From: Balneolaceae bacterium
GTDB taxonomy: Bacteria > Bacteroidota > Rhodothermia > Balneolales > Balneolaceae
DNA length: 5,828 nt
Assembly (NCBI GenBank): GCA_007126675.1
Contig: SLAU01000269.1
Span: 1 to 5,828 of the forward strand
Direction: 5' to 3'
Made by a program: the position numbers and the translations under genes. The notes below the pieces were generated by a model. The model was not told the origin of the DNA and searched no databases. It worked only from the letters and a program-made list of their open reading frames with translations. Positions 1 to 5,800 of this stretch are shown here, piece by piece. The first letter of the stretch is position 1, and every line of letters starts with the position of its first letter.

Positions 1-154
1 CAAGTCAGGAATCGGTTTTTACAACCCAAGCCGGTATGAAATTATGCTTTCGCAGATCTGCAGACTCCCTCAATCCGCCAACAAATTCGAGGTCCTAAAA
101 AATCAGTTTAAAAAGTTTAAGCCTTTTATAAATTACATGGGTAATGTCAGCCCT
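1..154. other. Gene-free left edge, no convincing coding sequence
   Basis: No frame gives a recognisable protein. One plus-strand frame is open from the window edge through about position 226, but it has no family motif, it runs across the hairpin at 155-181, and it overlaps the 3' end of the kinase gene on the other strand. The other two plus frames stop near 39 and 98. The segment could be the tail of a gene cut by the window, a decayed gene, or part of a dispersed intergenic repeat. I cannot decide between these from one copy. Confidence 0.4.
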
Positions 155-181
155 AAATCCCCTCTCAAGAGGGGACTTTTT
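155..181 (+). terminator. Hairpin with T-tract, terminator-like or dispersed palindrome
   Basis: Positions 158-164 (TCCCCTC) pair perfectly with 169-175 (GAGGGGA) around a 4-base loop, TCAA. TTTTT follows at 177-181 and AAA precedes the stem. The T-tract is on the plus side, so as an intrinsic terminator it best serves a gene entering from the left. It also lies directly after the stop codon of the minus-strand kinase gene (stop at 181-183), where it is followed only by ATTT, so it may stop that transcript weakly. From memory, similar 'CCCCTCTC-AAGAGGGG' palindromes recur between genes in several bacterial groups, so it may be one copy of a dispersed element. Confidence 0.6.
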
Positions 182-1098
182 CACTGCACCTCGGGAATAC
201 GGCTCAAATCCCGGAATTCGCGGTAGCGGTCGTAAATCTCTTTTTCGGAGAGATTTTTGAGCCGTTCAGGACCAAATTTTTCCACACAGAAGCTGGCCAT
301 CACCGAACCGAACACCACCGCTTTGCGCAGGTTTTCGGTGCTCAGGTCATCGGTATAATCGATCCAGCCGAGCAGGCCGCCCAGAAATGAATCACCCGCG
401 CCGGTTGGGTCAAAAATATCAATCACCGGGTAAGCCGGGGCTGAAAAGATCTCATCATCGGTAAAGAGCAGTGCCCCGTGTTCCCCCTTTTTGATGATCA
501 GATTTTTGGGCCCCATCGCCATTACTTTATCAGCAGCTTTCAGCAGGCTCGGTTCATCGGACAGCTCGCGTGCTTCCGAATCGTTAATCACCAGCAGATC
601 CACACCTTTTAGTGTCTCTTTAAGTGCATCCTTTGTGATATCAATCCAGAGATTCATCGTATCCATTACAACAAACTCTGGGGTGTTTACCTGGTCCAGA
701 ACTTTCTGCTGTAGCGTTGGCTCAATATTACCGAGCGCTACATATTTCACATCCTTATACTGATCGGGAATTACGGGATCAAACTTCTCAAAAACATTGA
801 GCTGAGTATCCAGTGTATCACGGTTGTTTAGGTCATAATGATATTTTCCCTTCCAAAAAAACGTTTTCCCGCTGTTATCTTTCTGAAGCCCATTAAGATC
901 TATTTCGCGGCTTTTCAGAAGTTCAATATCCTCATCAGCAAAATCATTGCCGATTACACCTACAAGATGAACCTTTTTGGCAAAATAGGATGATGCAAGT
1001 GAAATATAGGTGGCAGATCCGCCCAGTATTCGATCCACCTCCCCAAACGGGGTTTCTATTCCATCATACGCTACCGATCCGACTACAAGTAATGACAT
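181..1098 (-). CDS. PfkB/ribokinase-family carbohydrate or nucleoside kinase
   Basis: This 305-residue protein is a cytoplasmic kinase of the PfkB (ribokinase) superfamily, which transfers the gamma-phosphate of ATP to a hydroxyl of a sugar or nucleoside. The N-terminal substrate signature is GGSATY (26-31). The metal-binding NxxE motif is N172-E175 (NDSE), KKGEHG lies at 203-208, and the C-terminal ATP signature DPTGAGD is at 230-236, with D236 as the expected catalytic base. The length is normal for the family. The ATG at 1098 follows an A/T-rich leader without a Shine-Dalgarno match. It lies 87 bp downstream of the adenosine deaminase gene on the same strand with no clear terminator between, so co-transcription is plausible. 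The family includes ribokinase, adenosine kinase and inosine-guanosine kinase; the substrate here is unassigned. The neighbourhood favours a purine nucleoside or ribose, as inference only. Confidence 0.92.
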   Translation of the reverse strand: MSLLVVGSVAYDGIETPFGEVDRILGGSATYISLASSYFAKKVHLVGVIGNDFADEDIELLKSREIDLNGLQKDNSGKTFFWKGKYHYDLNNRDTLDTQLNVFEKFDPVIPDQYKDVKYVALGNIEPTLQQKVLDQVNTPEFVVMDTMNLWIDITKDALKETLKGVDLLVINDSEARELSDEPSLLKAADKVMAMGPKNLIIKKGEHGALLFTDDEIFSAPAYPVIDIFDPTGAGDSFLGGLLGWIDYTDDLSTENLRKAVVFGSVMASFCVEKFGPERLKNLSEKEIYDRYREFRDLSRIPEVQ

Positions 1099-1185
1099 AA
1101 AATTTTTTGTTGTTTCTGATTAGTTTTTCAGCGGCGAAAGATAAACAAACTTTCAAACGGTATTTCAGTTAAATATCTCATGGAC

Positions 1186-2223
1186 TTATACGGAAATACG
1201 CCTGGCCACATCTTCCAGTTCAGCCAGTTTATTATAAGCCGGGTACGCCAGTAATTTCTCCCTCAGTTCCCGTTTCTTTTGATCCGGTATGAATGCATGC
1301 TTAATCGCTTCCAGGTTACAGATTAAAAACCGGAGATCATCCCAGGAAAACGACTCCGTTAATTTTTGGTACTCATTTGTCAGGTCGGTTTCGTTTACTC
1401 CCCTTCCGTCTGTATTAATACTTAGCGACACCCCTGCACGGTAGAGTTTATCCACCGGGTGCTGCTCATACGATTCATACATATTTGTATAGAGATTGCT
1501 GGTAACGCAAACTTCGAGGTGGATTTTTTCTTTACTGAGGTGACGAACAAGATCAGCATCCTCGATACTGCGCACGCCATGGCCTATTCTTTGCGGCTTC
1601 AGATTTTTCAGCGTATCCCATACACTTTCCGGTCCTTTCGCCTCGCCGGCATGAGCCGTGCACGGAATACCTTTATCAGCTGCATATTCAAACGCTTCAA
1701 TATGGTTGTCCAGCGGAAATCCGGCTTCATCCGCGGCAATATCGAACCCGATTACCCTGCTTTTTCCGATGGTTGATTCAACCAATTTTATAGTCGTCAT
1801 CGATTGATCTCTTGTGTATTGCCGCAACGTACATAAAATGAGCCCGGCTTCAATACCGGCTTTTTTAGCCGCCGAATCGAGAGCATCATTTACAGTTTCT
1901 ACCACTTCTTCGGGAGTAAGTCCTTTTTCAATGTGCAGCAGCGGCGCAAACCGGATTTCGGCATAAATAACATTCTCATCCGCAAGCTGATCGACGAGAT
2001 CTTGTGTGACCAGCCTGAGACTTTCTTTATCCTGCATCAGCGCAACAGAATTGTTAACCACACTGATATATTCCAGAAGATTTGAACATTTTGACGGAGC
2101 CACATATCGTTTTTTGTACTCCGCCAAAGTGGTATGCGGCCTTAATTTTTTTATCACATCAAAACTCAATGAACAATCGAGATGCAAATGGAGCTCTACT
2201 TTTGGGTATTCTTTAAAGTTCAT
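1186..2223 (-). CDS. add: Adenosine deaminase
   Basis: This 345-residue cytoplasmic amidohydrolase is expected to convert adenosine (and deoxyadenosine) to inosine with release of ammonia. All core residues of the family are present: the metal-binding HxH (H12, H14), HAGE with metal ligand H191 and catalytic E194, H215 in RIGHG, and metal ligand D272 in NTDG. The HLD form of the first motif favours adenosine over adenine deaminases, which usually carry HIEGT. Three pocket positions differ from the mammalian enzyme: C17 where HLDG has Gly, A164 in IAADE where LAGDE has Gly, and G273 where NTDD has a second Asp. The length is typical. The ATG at 2223 follows an A-rich leader with no Shine-Dalgarno match. 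The gene diverges from guaD, which fits a shared purine salvage or catabolic role. Family assignment is firm; exact substrate is less so. Confidence 0.9.
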   Translation of the reverse strand: MNFKEYPKVELHLHLDCSLSFDVIKKLRPHTTLAEYKKRYVAPSKCSNLLEYISVVNNSVALMQDKESLRLVTQDLVDQLADENVIYAEIRFAPLLHIEKGLTPEEVVETVNDALDSAAKKAGIEAGLILCTLRQYTRDQSMTTIKLVESTIGKSRVIGFDIAADEAGFPLDNHIEAFEYAADKGIPCTAHAGEAKGPESVWDTLKNLKPQRIGHGVRSIEDADLVRHLSKEKIHLEVCVTSNLYTNMYESYEQHPVDKLYRAGVSLSINTDGRGVNETDLTNEYQKLTESFSWDDLRFLICNLEAIKHAFIPDQKKRELREKLLAYPAYNKLAELEDVARRISV

Positions 2224-2384
2224 TTTTGATGTTTTTAAGTATTTACTTATTGGAGCTCAATAATAATGATTTTACTATTTCAATAAGAAGAATATTCCTG
2301 ATTCTTGTAATAAACATGAAAAACTATTTTTCAATTTGGGAGATACTGTATAAGTTGATGTGCTGAATTTAATTAAACCTGATT
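2224..2384. other. Divergent intergenic spacer between add and guaD
   Basis: This 161-bp AT-rich spacer must carry the promoters of both divergent genes. The guaD side has a candidate promoter, listed separately. On the add side the best I can see is TATTATTG on the minus strand (2258-2265), one mismatch from TAnnTTTG, without a convincing upstream partner. No coding potential, riboswitch-like structure or strong hairpin is evident. Confidence 0.5.
2305..2332 (+). promoter_or_regulatory. Candidate guaD promoter
   Basis: A TTG at 2305-2307 and TATTTTTC at 2325-2332 are separated by 17 bp. This matches the Bacteroidota-type pattern TTG-N17-23-TAnnTTTG at all but the last base. Read as a sigma-70 promoter, the same sites give TTCTTG-N17-TATTTT, so both models pick the same place. 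The implied transcript would start near 2338-2340 and leave a leader of roughly 45 bases before the ATG at 2385. Such short motifs occur by chance in AT-rich DNA. Confidence 0.35.
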
Positions 2385-2852
2385 ATGGAAGAAAAATTTA
2401 TGCGCCGGGCAATTGAACTTGCCCGGAATGGCATGGACAATAACGAGGGCGGCCCGTTCGGGTGTGTGATTGTTAAAGACGGTGAAATCATAGCCGAGGG
2501 TAATAACCGCGTTACCACGTGGAATGATCCCACTGCCCATGCCGAAGTTGTGGCAATCCGGAATGCCTGCGAAAAACTGGAGACCTTCCAGCTTACCGGA
2601 TGTGAAGTTTATACCTCCTGCGAGCCCTGCCCTATGTGCCTTGGCGCGATCTACTGGGCGCGCCCTTCCAAAGTTTATTACGCAGCAACAAAAGATGATG
2701 CGGCCGATGCCGGTTTTGATGATTCATTTATCTACGAAGAGCTGGAACTGCCGCCGGATCAAAAAAATATTCCCTTTATTACATTAGAGCGTGATGCAGC
2801 AGTTGAGGTTTTTGAAAAGTGGAAATCAAAAGAAGACAAGGTGGAGTACTGA
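2385..2852 (+). CDS. guaD: Guanine deaminase (cytidine-deaminase fold)
   Basis: This 155-residue cytoplasmic zinc enzyme is expected to hydrolyse guanine to xanthine and ammonia. The zinc site is complete: HAE (H52, E54) and PCPMC (C82, C85). It resembles Bacillus subtilis GuaD rather than the tRNA deaminase TadA, with GGPFG near the N-terminus (22-26), NDPTAHAE (47-54), LGAIYWARP (86-94), AGFDDSFIYEE (109-119) and a C-terminal tyrosine (Y155). In the Bacillus enzyme, which is domain-swapped and 156 residues long by memory, the C-terminal tail closes the partner's active site, so the matching length and terminal Tyr are meaningful. The ATG at 2385 gives the family-length N-terminus; no Shine-Dalgarno match precedes it. 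It diverges from add and is followed after 21 bp by the membrane methyltransferase-like gene, probably on one transcript. The family call is strong; guanine as substrate is inferred from GuaD-type motifs. Confidence 0.92.
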   Translation: MEEKFMRRAIELARNGMDNNEGGPFGCVIVKDGEIIAEGNNRVTTWNDPTAHAEVVAIRNACEKLETFQLTGCEVYTSCEPCPMCLGAIYWARPSKVYYAATKDDAADAGFDDSFIYEELELPPDQKNIPFITLERDAAVEVFEKWKSKEDKVEY

Positions 2853-2873
2853 TCTTTATGCCGGGGTAACAGG

Positions 2874-3491
2874 ATGATTTGGGAATACACAATACCAACA
2901 CTACTATTCCTGCTTTTTTGCATTGCGCACTCCCTGATGGCATCTGTGCGATTTAAGAAATGGTTGTTTGATAAAGCTGCATGGCTCAAGAGCTTTTACA
3001 GACTCATCTATAACCTGCTTGCCCTGCTGCTGTTCGGATTATGGATTGTTTCTCTGCCTGCTGATCGCATTCTCTACCGAATGGACGGTATTCTTTTCTG
3101 GGCGATGATAGCTGTGCAGATTTTCTTTTTTTCGCTTGCCCTGAAAGCACTGTTATCTCAAAACGGACTTACATTTATAGGTATCACTCAGCTGATCCGA
3201 AAACTACGACATAACACTGAGCCCGGCTACCTGGATGAACCGGAGCGGGGCAGGCTGGTAACTTCCGGAATTTATGGATTTGTCCGCCATCCTATGTACA
3301 CTTTTATAATGCTGGTAATGATCTGCAGTCCGGTAATGACCGCCAATCTTCTTTACGCCATCCTACTGTTTGCACTCTATTTTTGGATTGGAACCATTTT
3401 TGAAGAGAAAAACCTGGTTAAACGTTTTGGTGAAGATTATAAAGCTTATCAAAAACAAACTGGGCGGTTCCTTCCTAAAATCTTTTCATAA
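2874..3491 (+). CDS. Integral membrane ICMT/NnrU-like putative methyltransferase
   Basis: This 205-residue inner-membrane protein has about five hydrophobic segments (roughly 6-24, 41-60, 73-95, 140-152 and 155-172). The C-terminal half carries the S-adenosylmethionine-binding pattern of the isoprenylcysteine carboxyl methyltransferase/PEMT fold: TSGIYGFVRHPMY (130-142, core RHPMY 138-142), then EE at 177-178 and GEDYKAYQKQTGRFLP (186-201). The N-terminal half (IAHSLMAS, then KKWL and YRLIYNLLAL) recalls NnrU and the methanethiol S-methyltransferase MddA. The acceptor cannot be told from sequence: a thiol, a lipid or another small molecule is possible. The ATG at 2874 has a weak GGGG (2863-2866) seven bases upstream. 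The 21-bp gap from guaD suggests co-transcription, but no functional link to purines is evident. The stop codon lies in the A-run that forms the T-tract of the opposing terminator. Confidence 0.8.
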   Translation: MIWEYTIPTLLFLLFCIAHSLMASVRFKKWLFDKAAWLKSFYRLIYNLLALLLFGLWIVSLPADRILYRMDGILFWAMIAVQIFFFSLALKALLSQNGLTFIGITQLIRKLRHNTEPGYLDEPERGRLVTSGIYGFVRHPMYTFIMLVMICSPVMTANLLYAILLFALYFWIGTIFEEKNLVKRFGEDYKAYQKQTGRFLPKIFS

Positions 3492-3523
3492 AAAAAGCGT
3501 CCCACCGAATGACGAGACGCTTT
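3490..3523 (-). terminator. Intrinsic terminator of the subtilase gene, possibly bidirectional
   Basis: AAAGCGTC at 3494-3501 pairs perfectly with GACGCTTT at 3516-3523, giving an 8-bp stem around a 14-base loop. Read on the minus strand the stem runs into seven T residues (complement of A3490-3496), a good intrinsic terminator about 25 bases past the subtilase stop. On the plus strand only TTT follows, so termination of the guaD/methyltransferase transcript would be weaker. The A-run overlaps the stop codon of the plus-strand gene (3489-3491). Confidence 0.8.
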
Positions 3524-3546
3524 GAATTCAGAATTACTATATATGT

Positions 3547-4860
3547 TTAGTGTGATGCAATCGGATAACGCTCACCATCGGGTGCAGTTGAAGACAGGCC
3601 GTCAGAACCTACGTTTCCATTATTCACAATCAAAATACCGGCTACATGCGGAGCTGCCATCGATGTACCGCTGATTGTACGGTAGCCACTGTTAATCCAG
3701 GTAGATTCCACAGAAACACCGGGAGCTGCAAAACTGGTTGGAGGTCCGTAATTCGAGAATGATGCAAAATTATCATTTACATCGGTAGCGGCAATCGTCC
3801 ATGTATTTGGATGATCCACTCGTGCAGGTGAAGAGTTACTTGCCCAGGTGCTGCTGTTACCGGCAGCAATTGCAAATAAAATACCCTTGTCTGCAGCCGC
3901 AATTACAGCATCATCGAGTGCCTGTGAAGTACCACCGCCAAGACTCATATTAGCTACATCGCCGGCGGATGCATTGGCTGCAACGTGATCCACACCGGCA
4001 ATTACACCTGAAATAGATCCGCTGCCTCTGCGGTCAAGAACTTTTACAGGTACCTGAGATACACCGGATGCCACGCCAACAATATCGTTATAGGCGCCGA
4101 TCGTACCGGCTACGTGAGTTCCGTGTCCGTTCAGGTCGTCCGCACTGCGGCTGTCGGGGCCGTTTCCAAAAGCTGTAAAACCACGGCTGACGTCTACATT
4201 CAGGTCAGGATGATCGAGCTGAATTCCAGTATCAATTACCCATGATACACGGCTTCCACTGTAATTTACAGCACCGCCAACACGCTCAATTCCCCAGGGT
4301 ACAATAGCATCGCCGGAGTCACCATTGTCGTCGCCATCATCACCGTCATCGCCATCGTCACCATCGTCACCATCGTCACCATCATCGCCATCATCACCAT
4401 CATCTCCGTCGTCGTCATCACCATCATCCGGGTCGCACGGTCCGCCACGTGGAGTACCGCAAGGAGGAGAAAGTGAAACCACTCGATCGGGCTCTATATA
4501 AGCAACTCTGCTGTCGTTTTCGAGGGCATCTAATTGTTGTCTGTCAAGTTGTGCTGCAAAACCCTGAACAGCTACATTATAGTTTGCAACTACATTACTT
4601 TCAGTTATACTTGCTGAAGCAAAAATATCTGACCGTAAAGATTCAAGCTGTGTAAAATCTACAGCTTTTCCTTTTTCGCCTGGATTGAAAACTACAATAT
4701 AGCTTCCTTCAATGATTGAGCCGGGCTCAACAGTTTCAGAAGTTTCTGAGGTATCCGTCAAATCGGGTTCGGTTACACTGTCACAACCATATGCAATGAG
4801 TGCCAGTAAAACCGCTGCAATCCCTATTTTTGTAAGTATATGTTTAAACATAAAGTACAT
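3547..4860 (-). CDS. Exported S8 (subtilisin-like) serine protease, probable lipoprotein
   Basis: This 437-residue exported endopeptidase has a hydrophobic signal (about 12-25) ending in IAYGC, so C26 is a likely lipidation site although the lipobox is imperfect. An acidic spacer follows (31-46), then an inhibitor-I9 propeptide (about 51-130, EGSYIVVF to AYIEPD). Next come a linker with two Cys (C134, C142) and an Asp-rich tract (143-184), and the catalytic domain (about 187-410). The triad is D210 (VIDTG), H246 (GHGTHVAG) and S400 (GTSMAAPH), with oxyanion-hole N335 (AAGN), as in proteinase-K-type subtilases. The chain ends 37 residues after the catalytic Ser, with no type IX secretion domain. 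The start could also be M4 (ATG at 4851), with a better-shaped signal; neither has a Shine-Dalgarno match. Cutting the propeptide would free the enzyme and leave the lipid on the propeptide. The natural substrate is unknown. Confidence 0.93.
   Translation of the reverse strand: MYFMFKHILTKIGIAAVLLALIAYGCDSVTEPDLTDTSETSETVEPGSIIEGSYIVVFNPGEKGKAVDFTQLESLRSDIFASASITESNVVANYNVAVQGFAAQLDRQQLDALENDSRVAYIEPDRVVSLSPPCGTPRGGPCDPDDGDDDDGDDGDDGDDGDDGDDGDDGDDGDDGDDNGDSGDAIVPWGIERVGGAVNYSGSRVSWVIDTGIQLDHPDLNVDVSRGFTAFGNGPDSRSADDLNGHGTHVAGTIGAYNDIVGVASGVSQVPVKVLDRRGSGSISGVIAGVDHVAANASAGDVANMSLGGGTSQALDDAVIAAADKGILFAIAAGNSSTWASNSSPARVDHPNTWTIAATDVNDNFASFSNYGPPTSFAAPGVSVESTWINSGYRTISGTSMAAPHVAGILIVNNGNVGSDGLSSTAPDGERYPIASH
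4327..4407 (-). repeat. In-frame 9-bp repeats encoding (Gly-Asp-Asp)9
   Basis: Nine consecutive Gly-Asp-Asp triplets (residues 152-178 of the protease) are encoded by an imperfect 9-bp tandem repeat. On the plus strand the unit is ATCGTCACC with third-base changes, and three units are identical at 4354-4380. Flanking sequence extends the acidic tract, giving 27 Asp in residues 143-184. Because the unit is a multiple of three, copy-number changes would alter linker length without a frameshift. Confidence 0.95.
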
Positions 4861-4945
4861 TTATTTGTTTTGGTTGATGATTTCTTTGACCCAAAAATGT
4901 TAAGTGAAAAATCAATTTTCAGGCATATGAAATCTTTCAATTCTG

Positions 4946-4974
4946 AGAATAGTTAAATGAAACAAATGTTTCAA
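4946..4974 (-). promoter_or_regulatory. Candidate promoter of the subtilase gene
   Basis: On the minus strand, TTGAAA (4974-4969) and TATTCT (4951-4946) are separated by exactly 17 bp. They match the sigma-70 consensus at five of six and four of six bases. The implied start near 4939 would leave a leader of about 80 bases. No good TAnnTTTG box was found on this strand; the nearest, TACAATTTG, has one base too many. Support is therefore motif-level only. Confidence 0.35.
4958..4973. promoter_or_regulatory. Palindrome, possible operator
   Basis: TGAAACAAATGTTTCA has two 6-base arms (TGAAAC and GTTTCA) that are exact reverse complements around a 4-base centre. It overlaps the -35 element and spacer of the candidate protease promoter, where a dimeric repressor could bind. 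The low complexity of the region makes chance occurrence possible. Confidence 0.3.
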
Positions 4975-5122
4975 ATTGTAAGACCTGATGCGTTTTTGTT
5001 CAATTTTCAGAACTTTTGAAAACCTGCTACTCATTCAATACCAACAACTTAATAGCTCTTCATCTTCTGGATAGCACCACGATTTTCCTGCCGGCTTCAA
5101 AAAAAATTTTTCAGCTTAGTGG

Positions 5123-5130
5123 TATATTTG
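5123..5130 (+). promoter_or_regulatory. TAnnTTTG -7 box for the Nudix gene
   Basis: TATATTTG matches the Bacteroidota -7 consensus TAnnTTTG exactly. No TTG is seen at the expected distance upstream; an A8T5 tract (5099-5111) lies there instead and might act through DNA curvature. Transcription would start near 5136-5138, leaving about 28 bases before the ATG at 5165. This argues against a TTG start at 5138. Confidence 0.5.
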
Positions 5131-5164
5131 TACTCTTTTGCCGGGATTTAAGAACAGATTATTT

Positions 5165-5800
5165 ATGAATTACAAAGCATTTAAAGATAAAATCAGAAGC
5201 AGTTTAAAAACCGATCTTCCGGGCAAAGAGGCCCAGCTTAAAATGATGCCGGTGCCTTTAAAAAATGAGATAGAACTTCCGGATATTTCATCCGGGACCG
5301 GACATCCAAGCAGTGTATTAATTCCACTTTTCCCTGATGAAAATGAAGAAGTTAATGTAGTGCTGACGCTGCGTACCGACTCCATTCGTCATGCCGGGCA
5401 AATCAGTTTTCCCGGCGGACGATCTGACCCCGGAGAACCGCTCATAGAAACAGCCCTTCGGGAATCTGAAGAGGAAATCTCTTTAGACAGAAATTCAGTC
5501 GAAATTGTCGGTTCACTTACTCCGCTTTATCTGTACAGGACGGATAACCGGATTAACCCGTTTGTTGGTCTTGTCGATAAAAAACCGGAACTGAAACGCA
5601 ATCCGGATGAAGTGGAAGAGATCATAACCGTGCCGCTTAAACGCTTGTATACCGGACAGGATTTCAGAAGAGAAGAAAAACATTTTGAGCACAACAGTTT
5701 TGATGTTCCCTACTGGGATATACACAAAGTACCGCTTTGGGGAGCTACGGCAATGATTTTGAGCGAGCTGTTGGAGGTTTATGGAAGGATTGTTGAGTGA
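5165..5800 (+). CDS. Nudix hydrolase, CoA diphosphatase type (NudL-like)
   Basis: This 211-residue cytoplasmic Nudix enzyme is expected to cleave the pyrophosphate of coenzyme A or its derivatives, giving 3',5'-ADP and a phosphopantetheine. The CoA-pyrophosphatase signature upstream of the Nudix box is present: LTLR (67-70), R75, G78 and FPGG (82-85). The Nudix box runs from G85 through E91 to R99-E100, with the metal-binding pair E103-E104. It ends ISL (105-107), so the usual Gly of EExGU is Ser106. The ATG at 5165 is preferred because it gives a normal N-terminus and lies about 28 bases past the predicted transcription start; a TTG at 5138 would add nine residues. It is transcribed away from the protease gene and has no neighbour before the window ends. 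The CoA subgroup is well supported; the true substrate could differ. Confidence 0.9.
   Translation: MNYKAFKDKIRSSLKTDLPGKEAQLKMMPVPLKNEIELPDISSGTGHPSSVLIPLFPDENEEVNVVLTLRTDSIRHAGQISFPGGRSDPGEPLIETALRESEEEISLDRNSVEIVGSLTPLYLYRTDNRINPFVGLVDKKPELKRNPDEVEEIITVPLKRLYTGQDFRREEKHFEHNSFDVPYWDIHKVPLWGATAMILSELLEVYGRIVE

Larger units (their letters stand above)
4861..5164. other. Divergent intergenic spacer between subtilase and Nudix genes
   Basis: This 304-bp AT-rich spacer contains no supportable gene. It holds a candidate sigma-70-type promoter for the protease (4946-4974, minus), a 16-base imperfect palindrome inside it (4958-4973), an A8T5 tract at 5099-5111 that would be intrinsically curved, and a TAnnTTTG box for the Nudix gene (5123-5130). 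No tRNA-like fold or strong hairpin was seen. Confidence 0.6.

Noticed and set aside
44..226. Small plus-strand reading frame of 60 codons
   Set aside because: It crosses the hairpin at 155-181, overlaps the end of the kinase gene, and has no recognisable motif or ribosome binding site.
491..763. Plus-strand frame antisense to the kinase gene
   Set aside because: It is a shadow of a well-supported gene with conserved motifs; its translation has no family features. The same applies to 1459-1776 and 2006-2263, which are antisense to add.
1186..2223. Adenine deaminase of the ADA superfamily
   Set aside because: The first motif is HLD instead of the HIEGT usual in adenine deaminases.
2385..2852. 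tRNA adenosine deaminase TadA
   Set aside because: The zinc motifs are shared, but YWARP, AGFDDSFIYEE and the C-terminal Tyr match GuaD and not TadA.
4266..4448. Methionine- and threonine-rich minus-strand frame
   Set aside because: It is an alternative frame of the GDD-encoding repeat in the protease gene; its odd composition is produced by that repeat.
5138..5164. TTG start for the Nudix gene
   Set aside because: It coincides with the predicted transcription start, and a good ATG follows at 5165.
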